This document shows, piece by piece, positions 34,201 through 45,793 of a DNA stretch of 64,000 nucleotides. The notes under the pieces were generated by a model. That model ran no database searches and had not been told where the DNA came from. It worked only from the letters and a program-made list of their open reading frames with translations. Source of the stretch: Lyophyllum atratum (Eukaryota > Basidiomycota > Agaricomycetes > Agaricales > Lyophyllaceae); contig JACGCN010000050.1 in NCBI GenBank assembly GCA_014905825.1, positions 248,001 through 312,000 on the forward strand. The letters run 5' to 3'. Each line of letters starts with the position of its first letter. Positions within the stretch are counted from its first letter, which is position 1. The position numbers and the translations under genes were made by a program.

Positions 34201-35680
34201 TACGCTCATCGGACTCGGGCCAGCCAGGAAGTAGAAGTCAAGGACGCCTCCTATCATCCTGTACTGTACCAGCGATACATTAGATTGTTGCGGAGTCAGG
34301 AGTAGGACATCGCCTCCCGCAGCACTGTGCGATGATCAGTACTCGAGTATAAGGGCGAACTTGATAAATGTCGTAGAAATCTACCTCATCAGAAACACGC
34401 CATGCGATTGTGACTTATTGGTCGTCTCGTCAAAGCGGTGTTCCAGATAAACGGGGTGGGCACCATAACTGTAGCGAATTTATTAGACCATGAATGTCTA
34501 AACCGCGAACTTCACTCACATGTTTTCGTCGACCGGATCGGCAACATCACGAGCCCACATTGTTTGGATCGATCCGCCGTTGACACCAACATTTCTCCTG
34601 AAACCAGAGCTGGCGACGACTTCACCTAGCCCGTAGATATTGGTGTCCAAAGGCAACGCCGAAGTCAGCTAAATACGTTTATTAGACTTCCTGACCAACT
34701 GATTCCGGAAACCCCGAGACTCACCTGAAGAAATTGTTTCTCGAAAACGAGCGGGAAGCCACTGAGAATAGTACTATTATCACTAGCAATGACGGGACCA
34801 GTTGGTGCAGCAGGAAGGGAGCCAATCCTTGTGTCAAAGAGCGGGGACGCCCGCGGCTGGGATCGACGGGTTATCCAGAACGCGAACGGAGACGGCTCGT
34901 AGTTGAAAACCAAGTCTGACTTTGATGCCAGCGAATTTACCGAAACAGGCGGCCGGGATATAACAGATTCCGGGATCGTGTATTGTTCGCCTACTGTGTC
35001 AAAAATGTTCACCCGGAGCCTAGGGTAACGGGAAGAAACGTCATTAGCTTCACACGCGTTCCGTTAACGGATTCATACCTCGTGGTAGTCTCATAGGTAA
35101 TTTGAACCGTAAGTCCTGCGACGTCGTCACCGAATGCATTACAAGCCTTGCCAGCGAGGCTTAGTTGAGCAGAAAGCCCGTTTTTAGTCTCGACGAGCGA
35201 GTGTAATGCGTATCCTAAGCTTCTTCAGAGAAGTGAACACGAGGCCGTGAGATAAGACGCACCAGGACAGCTCGATACATCAAGAGGACTGGCATCGCCA
35301 ACAGGATGAAAATTGTCAAGAAAGAAAGGGGCTTGGGGAGCTAACCTTGCAAAGACCAAGGGTGCAAGCAAAACTACTATGCACGCCAACATGATGGTCC
35401 GTCAGCTTAAAGTCAACCTGCTTCCGCGTCTTTTATATTGCAAGGCAACCCTGTGTTTAAATGCCATGGAAAGAGGAGGCCGCGTCAGGGCTCACCTAAA
35501 TTATGACTTGACTATGACCTAATGATCTTTCCTAGGCACAGTCGATCAGTATTCAGATGTTTCGCTGAGCAAAGGCTCCCTGAGACTGAATTTTGAGTTT
35601 AGGAGTGCGGAACTCATACCTGGCAAGGAAAAGGAGGTGACGGTCAAGAGCAACAGGGTTTGCCGACTCATCGACGCCAT
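31204..35680 (-). CDS. Secreted glycoside hydrolase family 31 (alpha-glucosidase/alpha-xylosidase)
   Basis: An extracellular retaining exo-glycosidase. The signal peptide is [20 protein letters not shown] (a second Met at 35671 is an alternative start). Domains in order: N-terminal beta domain ([40 protein letters not shown]), [14 protein letters not shown], a TIM barrel with [20 protein letters not shown] and [10 protein letters not shown], nucleophile motif [17 protein letters not shown], acid/base motif GHWLGDNFS, and [20 protein letters not shown] with FTPFYRNHN. The C-terminal beta domains ([17 protein letters not shown] joined by a 51-bp intron to [19 protein letters not shown]) end GPVTLQWK at 31204. 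About 20 short introns; the frame can be kept throughout, so it seems functional. Acts on starch-, maltose- or xyloglucan-derived oligosaccharides. Confidence 0.92.
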
Positions 35681-35869
35681 CTCCCACAACTTGTGCTTCT
35701 ACGATTTGTGACCATGAGGTCCAGCTCCAGGCTCACGTGGTTCCGAGAAAAACGCGGCTTTAGAAAGTCAGTGTCACATCGGACGCGACAAGTAACGCGT
35801 TTTGACCCATCACGCGCACGTCCGAGTCACGTTTGGCGGTTCAGAATTTCAATCTCGACATCCTCCCAT
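35681..35869. promoter_or_regulatory. Short bidirectional promoter
   Basis: The GH31 gene starts at 35680 reading left; the F-box gene probably starts at 35870 reading right. The 189 bp between must hold both 5' leaders. The F-box frame is open upstream to 35660, so a longer F-box N-terminus overlapping the GH31 start is possible but less likely. Confidence 0.5.
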
Positions 35870-37918
35870 ATGTCTACCCGCCATGTCGCCCTCGATGTCG
35901 AAAGAGCCAAAGTTAACGCTCAAATCCAAATCTTACAGAAACGCGAAGACGAACTCCAGAATTTGATAGAGGGCATGCAGCGGCTCAAAAACTCGATAAG
36001 TGACGAGAGGCACACACTGGAGGACAAAAGCCAGGCTTTGGACGCTGAAAGATATCCTATTAACTGGCTTCCCCCAGAACTTATCGCCGTTATATTCGCT
36101 ATCGTCGTCGATGTCAGTGCATCCTCCGAGCCCGCAGATCCACTCGTTGCGCCTACTTTATCGGCTCTTCGGCCTTCGATCACGTTATCTCAAGTGTGCC
36201 AACGATGGCGAAGTGTAGCCTTAACGACACCCTCTCTCTGGTCAAAGATACGGTGTGGGGAGAGGAAGTCAGACGGACACATCCAACGGCTTTTTATTCG
36301 TCGCTCCGGCACCGCTCCCCTCGACATAGAGTACCAGAGCTGTGCAGACAGGTTCACGCCAGACTTGGTCGAAAAGCATCACGTATCCGGCATCTTTGAT
36401 GACATTTTCGACGACTCAGAGCGTCTTCGATCCATCTCCATGCAGTGTCGCGGTGCTGAGGCGGTCGAGAGTGTGGTTGAGTTTTTGTCCACTCCTCGAG
36501 CAATGCCCGGTCTACGAAGTCTGAGCTTGTCGATCACGACTCCTCACCCGTCGTTCTCGAAAGCCCGGTCCCTCCTTGATGAAGATCTTGATGAAGATGA
36601 TGGTGGCACGACCTCAGACACACCCCATATATCCAATTTGGCAAATCTTACGCTGGAAGAAATCCCGCCTCTCAGTCTCCCAAAGCATCTATTCACGAAT
36701 ATCACGACCCTAAGGCTTAGTTATAAACACAAACGACACGCACTTCCTGCGGGAACCCACTCGTATCAGCTCAAGATGTCGGCACTTTGTCGGATCCTTC
36801 AACTCACCCCGCTCCTCGAGGACTTCACACTGTCCAACACTGTGCCCTTGTTTGACACATTTCTCCCTGAGGACAACATGGATGCAAATCCTGACATGGT
36901 GACACGACCGCGTGTCCCACTTCCTCATTTGAAACGTTTCGAGTGGAGCTACCCATATCCCGGAGAAGTGCACTACTTCATCACCTTCTTCGATATTCCT
37001 GCCATGGAGAAGCTCGACATTTGGGTGCATGATCTCATCAGACCTCGTCACGGCTGGCACGTATCCAGCCCTCACAACGAATTAAATTCGATTGCATCCG
37101 CGAGCCGTGGGCGTTCACCCGTCTCGTCGCTGCTTGCTCTCCGTGACCTGAGCCTGCAATGTACCGGGGGAGACACAGTTAATTCTCTGCGGAAGTTCGA
37201 GATGCCGTTTCTGGAGAGGCTCGAAATCACCAATGCGGATATACATGCTAGGATTGGCAGTATACCTCTCCCAATTCTTCGTCTCGAATACGTATTACGC
37301 GACCCTCGCCTCTTGCACCTCACGCATCTCACGTTGTCCCACTTCGATGTCTCTCGGGAACCCGGGCGGGGCGAATCATTGTTCGGATATTTTCCAGCTC
37401 TCACGTCCCTGTCATTGGATACTTGCAAAGGGGTGCGAAGCTTGATGGAGGCCTTGCGACAGAAGGTCGTTAGTCCCCGAGGGGTTGCGCTGAGGGGCTC
37501 GGAAAGATGGTGTGGTATAAAGGTTTGCCCGCGGCTTGAAGCGATATCGTTGTGGGGCTGCGAAGACGTCGATGTCGGTGACGTGTGCGCGGTTGTAATG
37601 GCAAGACAGGATCACGTTGGCGGGGAGAGGGATCACGCTCCCAACAACGGGCTAGTTCACAAGCCCTTGACAAGGAAGATACGACCTCTTAGGAAATCCT
37701 ATCACCACGGGTCAGAGAATAACGAAGGAGGGAGTTCCACGCAGCCTACGACAAGAAATGCAGCGGGTGCGCTCTCCACCTCGGAATTCCACAGCCCCGC
37801 TAGAATCATTTATCTTCGCCTCGACGGTTGCAAGAACATATCCCTTGAAGATGCATTGTCGTTGAGACGCTTAGGTATTGTGAACATCGTCCATAATGGC
37901 ATTGGAATAGACGAGTGA
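35870..37918 (+). CDS. F-box protein with leucine-rich C-terminal region
   Basis: A large intronless gene. From MSTRHVALDVERAKVNAQIQ there is a coiled-coil heptad region (LQKREDELQNLIEGMQRLKN), then an F-box: INWLPPELIAVIFAIVVDVS, SQVCQRWRSVALTTPSLWSK, IQRLFIRRSGTAPLDIEYQS. The remainder carries irregular leucine-rich segments (LPHLKRFEWSYP, LERLEITNADIHARI, LTHLTLSHFDVSREPGRGES, YLRLDGCKNISLEDALSLRR) and an inserted acidic DEDLDEDDGGTTS. This is the standard agaricomycete F-box plan: N-coil, F-box, LRR-like platform for substrate. It presumably serves an SCF ubiquitin ligase. Upstream in-frame Mets at 35660 and 35714 are alternatives. Confidence 0.85.
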   Translation: MSTRHVALDVERAKVNAQIQILQKREDELQNLIEGMQRLKNSISDERHTLEDKSQALDAERYPINWLPPELIAVIFAIVVDVSASSEPADPLVAPTLSALRPSITLSQVCQRWRSVALTTPSLWSKIRCGERKSDGHIQRLFIRRSGTAPLDIEYQSCADRFTPDLVEKHHVSGIFDDIFDDSERLRSISMQCRGAEAVESVVEFLSTPRAMPGLRSLSLSITTPHPSFSKARSLLDEDLDEDDGGTTSDTPHISNLANLTLEEIPPLSLPKHLFTNITTLRLSYKHKRHALPAGTHSYQLKMSALCRILQLTPLLEDFTLSNTVPLFDTFLPEDNMDANPDMVTRPRVPLPHLKRFEWSYPYPGEVHYFITFFDIPAMEKLDIWVHDLIRPRHGWHVSSPHNELNSIASASRGRSPVSSLLALRDLSLQCTGGDTVNSLRKFEMPFLERLEITNADIHARIGSIPLPILRLEYVLRDPRLLHLTHLTLSHFDVSREPGRGESLFGYFPALTSLSLDTCKGVRSLMEALRQKVVSPRGVALRGSERWCGIKVCPRLEAISLWGCEDVDVGDVCAVVMARQDHVGGERDHAPNNGLVHKPLTRKIRPLRKSYHHGSENNEGGSSTQPTTRNAAGALSTSEFHSPARIIYLRLDGCKNISLEDALSLRRLGIVNIVHNGIGIDE

Positions 37919-38159
37919 CGAAGTAGTATTTCCGAGATGGTTTTGTTAGTTTACATACAACCCGTAAAAACCTCCATACACCAATCGAGCTGAAAAAATT
38001 ATATTTTCGCACTTCCCTTTTCAATTTTGGGCACTGTCAATGTGCATTGGTTACCATTCTTAGGGTTCGCATCCCAAATACTGGTATTGATACATGTATT
38101 GATCCCTAGACACTTTCTGACAGAGTTTCCCAGACGCTGGCTTTCTCCGGATGAAGACG
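37919..38159. other. Convergent 3' space
   Basis: Terminators of the F-box gene (plus) and the phosphorylase gene (minus) must lie here. No other feature is visible. Confidence 0.4.
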
Positions 38160-39680
38160 CTACATGTTCCAGGCCAGATTCATCAACGGAAGCAAACATA
38201 CAATCGTGACAGGGGCACTTACGTCTACAGAAATTTCCATACCACTAAGAGCGTTCAGGACACCCTAAAAGCGGTTTCATTAGATCAACCAAGGAAGGAA
38301 AGAGGCGTGAAGATGGAACGCACCACGCCGGTCCACCGTTCCAGTTCCGCCACTTGATCTGGGGTGATGAAATCCTGAGATGTGCGCGAGGCGAAGACCA
38401 TCTGCGCAGCAGCAGCCCTAATTGTAGTGTCCGGAGACGCGAGCCGGGGAAAGGTCATCGGGACAGTGGGCGAAGGGGGCACGGATAAGACCGGCTCGAC
38501 TGGCCCTGTGGTGAGGGGTGGTTCTCCCACCTTAGCAGCGACACGACCGCCGCCCCAACACGCCGCAAGGTGATATAGGTGGAAGGTCTCCATCTTTGGA
38601 TGGAAAATGTGAACAATCAGAAATCGGAGCTAATTCGGGTAGATTTTCACCTCGAGCGTGGCCAAATCTGGCGTTGAGGCTTGTAAGATCTCGATAAGCT
38701 CCTCGTTGTGGTCTGGGAATGAAGTATTTCTTCCTTGCGACGAATAGAAACTTTGCATGCGAATTAAAATCGTTTCAAGATGTTGCAAATTCGGATAAGG
38801 AGACAAACCTGTCCGCTGAAGCATTGACGGTCCCTGCAAGGATCGCGTTGCTTGAAGCAAGAGGTTTTGCGGCCTCGAGAGCTTTCTGAACCTGGTCTCA
38901 CGTTTAAGTATTGGAACAATGAGTCGAAACGTCGGCTGACGGCCGAAAACAAACCTGGAGGTGCAGGGTGGGATCCGCAGGTACCTAAGCGAGATAAACC
39001 TTCAGAAATCATATGCACACTGACTAAAAGACTCGTACTGGTTTACTGATCCTGTACGCCGGCTCATGGCATTCAGCTGGATTCAGGAAATCAAAGTCTA
39101 CATTTCGGTTCACGGCGACGCTCGCCTTGGGGACCACGACAGAGCCTACGGGCACATTTATGAGAGCCCCACATGATCCAAGCCTTGTCTCGCGTCAATT
39201 CAGGGCAAACGAGAGAAGGGCAAACGAGGGAACTGGAGAGAACCCAGACTGACCTAACGACACACATGTCACCACTCAGACACTCTCGAACTTCTCTGAT
39301 GAAGAAGTCCATATTCGGGCTACCCATTCCTATACTGATAATTGATATCGGGGCATTTTTATATCTGCCGGTGATAGTAAGAAACCCTCGTTCAGACGAT
39401 AGAACAAATGGTTCAGGATTCTTGTCTAGAAAGGCGGCAATAGCTCTTGCTCTAGATGGTGATCCGACCGTGATCTACAATTAAGTATGTAAATGAGAAG
39501 GTAAAGCAACTGTAAAACGAGAGGACCTACGATGCGATTAGCCACTTCTCCAGGCCGCAGCCCAAGGTGATAAACGCGTTGATCGGCTGTTCGAGGAAAA
39601 TCTACAAGGTAAGGTTTAAAATCAAATAAAGGGTCGATGTATTGAGTAGACACACTAGCGTCTGTAAGAACGTCCTTCAT
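38160..39680 (-). CDS. Uridine phosphorylase (nucleoside phosphorylase superfamily)
   Basis: Phosphorolysis of uridine to uracil and ribose-1-phosphate; cytosolic pyrimidine salvage. Exons read MKDVLTDASVSTQYIDPLFD, RVYHLGLRPGEVANRI joined to ITVGSPSRARAIAAFLDKNP, LSSERGFLTITGRYKNAPIS, IISIGMGSPNMDFFIREVRE (phosphate/ribose-binding signature), CGALINVPVGSVVVPKASVA, FDFLNPAECHEPAYRISKP, KALEAAKPLASSNAILAGTV, FHLYHLAACWGG and TIRAAAAQMVFASRTSQDFI. The 3' end is uncertain. Reading straight on gives WTGVVRSIFTPLSFLG with a stop at 38285. An intron there leads to GVLNALSGMEISVD and a stop at 38160, which fits the family's usual WTG-x-VLNAL-x-x-MEI tail better. Fungal members are longer than bacterial ones, as here. 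Confidence 0.85.
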
Positions 39681-42039
39681 GCTGGCGTCACAGGGATCTG
39701 GACTCTGAAAACGCGGCCAGTTAGATCAAAAGCAGGATAAGGGTCAAGTTCCGGACTCCAGCCGCGAGCGCCAGATGTGACGTGTCACCGTCACGTGACT
39801 GTTACACCTACCTACAATTCGTTGAAGTTTTTCCCGGTTTCCCATCGCTCCTTATGCAGGAAATTCAAGATTTACGAGTGCAGCAACTCTGCAGCTACGT
39901 AAGACTCTTTGCAAGAGATTTGGCATTACACTGCCAAACCACCATGCCCGTTTCCCTGTCTCCATCATCTCCATGATCGACTCTTGATGGATCTTGATTT
40001 TGGACCTTCTGGTGTCTACCCTGACCTCCGCGTATAGCCAGGGGTGCGTTTTGACGTGCCAGCTCACGAAATCCCAGCAGGTTCCGCCACGCGACCTGAG
40101 CCGCTCTCGACTGGGATGGCGTTCAACGCGGTGTTCTCACATTCCTACCGCGCTTGCGAACGCCGCCTGGACTAGGTAGATTCAACCCGCAGGCGATGTT
40201 GATGCTTTCTGAAATCGCCGGGCGCTCCGAACTTCAGACTTGTGACTGGAACCATCGTGGATCTGTGGCTCGTTTCCCTTCACGTGCCTTTGCACTTTCT
40301 TATCTTTTTCATCTCAAGTACCATATACCATTCCGCGTCCAGGGAATTATAGGCCTCGTGCGACCAGAGGCCATCTTACCAATCGTCACCTAAGTACGTA
40401 CGTATGTCCCTACGTCGGCCGAAAACCTAACGCTGACGCGTTGACGAGTTGAGCTGAACGACATTGCCGCGATCGCATGTTGAAAAGCTGCTGGCGGATA
40501 AACGACTTTCTTCAGTCGGATTGACATATCGTGAGCAGGGAGTACCACTTGCCTTCAGACGCCACGCCAGGCTGGTATAGGTCACTCTGTATATTACCCT
40601 TATTTCGTCTTCGCCTCCTGACTCATTCGCCGCATTCAGGGATATAAAGTTCTGACGCGCTGATTAGCGCGCAAATTAGAAGCACACCCCATTTCTTTTT
40701 CAGCAGCGAGGACTTCTGCTGATTGGCATGGATAATAGCTTCTGGGGTTCTTTTCGAATGTGGGTCCTCGTTGCACACTTCAAGGCTTGTGACCCCTGCT
40801 TCAGATTTCGCCGTCTGTCTGCGGGATCTGCTCAAGGGCGGAGGTACACGAATCAGAAGTACGTGCTGCTTTACGGCATGAAATCGAGCCCCATATGTCT
40901 GCCTCGCAGAAGCCAAAGACGTCCATTAATTGTCTCCGAGGACCACCGTTGGATGTTTGATAAGTCTGTTTATGCTCCTAAATATGACATGATCTTACTG
41001 GTATTCACGAGCTGATTGAGGTCTTTGTTAAGATAAGTCCTCGAGACGGTGGTCAAAGGTAAACTCCTCCAGACGAATCTGCTAGATTGCCGGACAGCAG
41101 GAAGCCCGTTCCATTCGGAGCCGGAGCAGTCTCACACGTCAATATCCCAGAATATCCCCCACCCACGCGGCAGAAATCATGATCGTACAAAAAGCACATA
41201 CGCCATTGAAACTGATAGATTGGAGGCCGTGGATGTCAGGTAACATTGTTTGTGCCCGTGACCCTTTCCGAGTGATTTTAGAAACGTTCCAATCCGTCGG
41301 CTTGGTGTCAACCTCGGATCTCCCTCGTCAAAAAATCCCGATTCAAGACATACCCAATTTCGCGCTCGTTGAAATAGCTTATCTTCCCGAAATGGTTGTT
41401 TGGTCGTGCTGTCTAGAGGCAGTGTCCTAAGGCAGACACAAAACTTCATCCCTCACGACGGCGCCACAATGTTCTGGGAATCTACCAAGGTAGACGCACG
41501 GAAGTGGCAGAACTTCTTGAAACATCACGGTCGTTCCTTGCTGACGTTTGGGGATTTTGAGCGCGGGATGATTACCCTTTTGTTCGGACCTAGCCGTATC
41601 TGGAATTCAAAGTTCCGGAGTATCAGAAAAGGCAAGCTGTTAGACCTAGGGAACACGACAGTTTCGAGGACTGGCAAATCCGCTGACGCGTGCCTGTAAA
41701 CCCTGCGTTACAGCCTGCGTTACAAGGGTTGATCAAGCGGTGTCATGAGCTCCGCGAACCAGTTTCCTTCGATGACCAAGGTGGACTTGTTTACCTCTTC
41801 CTGGGATAATACGTCAATGATCTACAGCTCAGAACAAAGAGGGTAAACGGTAGCGAACAGTTACAGGGAGTTGGGGTTGTATCCGCGTTTCGTTCCGCCA
41901 TCCATCTGAGACTCGCGCCCGTCCCGATCACAACAACGATACATTTTCAGGCAAGTCCTCTCAGGTACTCCACATCATTTCCTTCTTCTCTTCCTCCCTT
42001 AAGTCTTCTTCAGTTCTCATTTTCGCCAATCCCTCTCCT
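39681..42039. other. Gene-poor stretch with unassigned open frames
   Basis: Frames at 41179-41430 (containing DLPRQKIPIQDIPNFALVEI) and 41400-41699 (WESTKVDARKWQNFLKHHGR, FERGMITLLFGPSRIWNSKF) have protein-like composition and could be exons of one plus-strand gene. I know no matching family and cannot place a start. 39681-40600 shows nothing. A TC-rich leader before 42040 belongs to the HMG-box gene. Confidence 0.3.
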
Positions 42040-43579
42040 ATGAGTCGCACTGGTTTCGACAACAAAACGAGGGCCCAGATGGCAGTCGCACAGCACGATA
42101 GCTCTTACCACCGAAGTACGCGGCAGGACGGGCGGGATGAGCGCGGCTCGATGTCAGGTTCAGAAGACGGGAGCTACGCCCCGTACCACGAAGTTGGGAA
42201 GGGAGAACTAGAAATTGAAGGTGAGTCCCTGATACCACTTGTTTGAAGCTTCCTGTCGTCATTGCCGTCTTCTTTGAACCTCACTCAGATGATCATTCGG
42301 CATTGACTTCGCAGACGCTCAACACAGATGGCACACCAAAACGCCCCATGAACGCGTTCATGATATTTGCTCGCCGGCGACGACCACAGGTTTCATCTGA
42401 AAATCAAGCAATGCGCACGGGGGAGATCAGCAAGATTCTGAGCAAAGAATGGAACAGCATGCAGACGGTGAGCATCCATCGGACCTCGTCGGACTCGTTG
42501 CTGACTGCGCTCAGGTAGAAAAACAATTTTACCAAGATCAAGCCAGACAACTCAAGGACACCTTCAACACGAAATACCCTGACTATGTCTATCGGCGGCG
42601 ACCGAATAATTCCCGCAGGAAGCGTAAGCCCGATGCGCCAGGCATGCGTTCCTCGGACGCCCATTCCGCCTCGGAGGACGTGAACTTTGAGGACGCAGGA
42701 GACTCGCCCACAGACGCAGAAGACATCCAGATGCCAGACTCCTTATCAGACATCGCCCATTCGTGTCCCAGCCACGAGGTGCTCGCTTACCCTGACCAGA
42801 CCAAGTTTCGCCCCACATCCACCCGTACATCGCCTTATGCGTACCCTATGCACGAACATCCCCTGCGCTCCAACGCCGTTCACGAAAATCGCCAATCGTA
42901 CGAGTCCTCGAGTGGGGGCGACCGCATGCTTCACGACACTTCAACTGGACATGTCAGTCAGTCATATTCGTACTTGACCCCACAGGGCCAGGTCCGCACA
43001 CAATCCCGGGCGATCCCTATCTACGCCCAAAGCTCCGCCAGTAGTACCGAAAATTGGAACCATCCATCAGCTCGCCCTTCGTCGTGGTTGGGTCCCAGCG
43101 AGCAATCAGACCGAAGTTTCTCATCACACACTACGTCGAAAGTGCACCGGACGTCCTTATCTCCGACTTGGCAGCGGTCTAGCCACCAGTCGAGCATTTC
43201 TGCGAGCTCCCTCCCCCTCAGTTTACCCACTCTCAGCTCTCCCTTCTTTCCTCCAGATTCAGCGCAAGAATCTGTTTCGCCGTCATCTCATCCACAATCC
43301 ATCACACCATCATCTTACACTTCTGGCTCGATGCCACCCCCACTACTACCAGTAGGAAGGGAATTTGACACCTCCCAGTTGTCATTGTCGCCGTCATTGT
43401 CCAACCCAGCCCATCCATACCATTCCAACGCAGGTCGAGACGGAATGATGTATGCTCATCGCCAACCCGGGACCCCGCGAGTCCTTCCCGCCATCTCGAA
43501 TTATTCTCAATCACAGCCGTCTCAATTTTCAACAAATACTGGCTTGGGTGATCCCCAGGGATACTGGCCGAGGGATTGA
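42040..43579 (+). CDS. HMG-box (MATA_HMG/SOX-like) transcription factor
   Basis: A nuclear sequence-specific DNA-binding protein. Exon 1 (MSRTGFDNKTRAQMAVAQHD ... GELEIEG) joins after a short intron to DDHSALTSQTLNTDG. The HMG domain occupies about residues 77-150: PKRPMNAFMIFARRRRPQVS, GEISKILSKEWNSMQT, then after an intron VEKQFYQDQARQLKDTFNTK and PDYVYRRRPNNSRRKRKPD with a basic tail. Helix-1 PMNAFMIFARRRR and helix-3 W/F-Y-x2-A spacing match the mating-type/SOX subclass. The rest is a Ser/Pro-rich disordered activation region (SDAHSASEDVNFEDAGDSPT, LPLSLPTLSSPFFPPDSAQE), ending GDPQGYWPRD at 43579. Basidiomycete relatives regulate mating, fruiting or morphogenesis; no mating-locus neighbours are present, so a non-MAT role is more likely. 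Confidence 0.9.
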
Positions 43580-44601
43580 TAAAAGAATTTACTAGTGCCT
43601 AATATTGTCTCGAGTTGTCGGTTTACACTATCTATTAACATCCTAATCGCTCTCTCCTTTGCTTTGCTTTCGATACTTTGTATCATATTGTATTCCTACC
43701 TTGCAGCCACTGTAAATAACTTGACGACTAGTCCTCATCTGTGATCTGGTTGCTTACTATTTCTTCGATCGAGGACTGCCGGCGGTTCTGGGGTAATTCA
43801 AATATCTAAGACTTTCCGAAAGGTCTCAGATCGTAGTGATCGCAGTCTCAGTTACAGCAGATCAGCCAGCGTTGATCAACGGTTACGGTATTCGCCTGCG
43901 TCTACTCAGCCTTGATTTCCCCGCCACAGTGTGATTTAATCAAGAGTTGGATCTTCTATGTATTTTACCCGGTGACCCGGATTGTCGGACGGCGTAGACA
44001 GACTTCCAAAAGGATTTCAACCTTGATGAAATGGTGATCAGGCTTGACATGCCACATCGTAAATTTTGCTTGCATCAGGACAAGGATGCAATTTCCTTAC
44101 CGCCCAAGAAACAGCTGAAAAGAACATATAGCACCACCCTCCGAGAGATCATTTAACGGCTATCCCCGCCTTGCAGCCTAAGTACGCACGGTCTTCTTAT
44201 CACTTCCAATCAATGTGACAAAATCGGTCTCGAAGGGATCGTCATAGCCTGAGGATTTGGATGGAAACTTGAAAGAATATTTATTTAAAGAACGGTGAGT
44301 ACGGCAACAAATTCAGCGCGTCTTCGATCATGGACGTGTGTAATCCAACCTGACCTTCGTTAAGGTAGCAAAGTGATGTCGCAAGAATCTGCGAACCATC
44401 GAAATCTAGAGTTACAGAACGCGGGAACATGCACGCTTCCCCAGTTCCCCCCGGTCCGTGACGGCAGTGTGTACATCACGTGACTTCGAAGGCTACGTAC
44501 CGGTTGTAAGTTTCCCGACGCCGACCCATTCACACCCACTCGGGGTACACTTTGTTGAAGGCGCCTTCGACCATTCCTTGTCTCTTTCACAACCTCGTTC
44601 G
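43580..44601. other. Intergenic
   Basis: This holds the 3' end of the HMG gene and the promoter of the reductase gene. CATCACGTGACTTCG at 44475 contains a CACGTG E-box about 125 bp upstream of the ATG at 44602, a candidate bHLH site. Nothing else was recognised. Confidence 0.4.
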
Positions 44602-45793
44602 ATGGCGCCTTCACCTTACGTCGTTCCCCAAGTCGATTCCACCTCCATCTTCAAGCCGGATATCTTCAAAGGCAAAGTGCTCTTCTGCACCGGCGGTGGT
44701 TCGGGAATATGTCGTGGAATGACCGAAGCACTAGCAAGTCATGAGTTCAGGTCTCGAGGCCCCCTCTTACGTGTGTCAGTTTTAGATGCGCCACGGTGCG
44801 AATGCTGTGATCGTCGGGCGAAAGTGAGTTGTTCGCATGCTTGCGCTTGCGGAAACGCGTCTGGTCATGTTCTCATGCACTGCCTTTTGGGCGACATTAG
44901 GCTTGACAGGTTGACACAGGCGGCAAAGGAACTGTCCGAAGCCACAGGAAAGACGTGTATACCAGCGCAAGGAGATGTACGCGATCCAAAGACCCTGCAA
45001 GAGGCGGTACGGAAGACCGTAGAGAAGTTTGGCAGGATAGACTTTGTTATCTGCGGTAAAGCAACTCCCAACCCGGGATTCCCTTTTTCGTGTTTTTCAT
45101 GCTTCTCGTGTTACAGGCGCAGCAGGTAACTTCCTTGCTCCCATCTCCGGGCTATCCGAGAACGCCTTTCGCACTGTGATCGAAATCGACACTGTAAGCC
45201 TGCATGCTTTGAACCTAAAAGTTGGACGTCTCGCTCACTTCTTGATATGTCATAGCTCGGTACTTATAACACGATCAAGGCGACGATTGCCCATGTTCGA
45301 GCCTCCAAGGGTTCCTACATCCACGTCAGCGCAACGCTCCACTATAACGGTAACTTCTCTGTCTCCAGTTATTGTTCTATGAGGTCACTCAAGTCAGCCG
45401 ACCCTCCCAGGCACGCCTTTCCAAGCACACGTCTCTGCGGCGAAGGCAGGTGTCGACGCCCTATCTGCTGTGTTGGCAGTAGAAGAAGGACCTCATGGGG
45501 TCCGGTCAAACGTCATCGCTCCGGGGCCAATTGGGGGCACGGAAGGCATGGACCGACTTTCCGTCAAAACTGGTGGGGTCCGGGAGACCTCCTACCCAGC
45601 TGGACGTATGGGACACGTTAAGGATATCGCAAATGCGGCCATCTTCTTGTTTAGTGACGCAGCGGCGTATATTACGGGTCAGGTTCTGCCCGTGGATGGT
45701 GGATTCGAACATTTGAGGTCTCCGATGGTCCCATACCCACAGTCTGTACTTGACCCTGCTAGTGTCGCACACATGATCAAACCGAAGCTGTAA
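44602..45793 (+). CDS. Peroxisomal 2,4-dienoyl-CoA reductase-like SDR
   Basis: A short-chain dehydrogenase that reduces 2,4-dienoyl-CoA during beta-oxidation of unsaturated fatty acids. Start [20 protein letters not shown]. The NADP-binding motif is [17 protein letters not shown], then [11 protein letters not shown] after an intron, [40 protein letters not shown] and [20 protein letters not shown]. The catalytic region is [20 protein letters not shown] followed by [19 protein letters not shown]. The tail contains [16 protein letters not shown] and [11 protein letters not shown], ending HMIKPKL with TAA at 45791-45793. The SATLHY-x-G-TPFQ-x-H-x-SAAKAG block is typical of Sps19/DECR2. The C-terminal PKL is a weak, non-canonical PTS1. 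About six introns. Confidence 0.85.
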
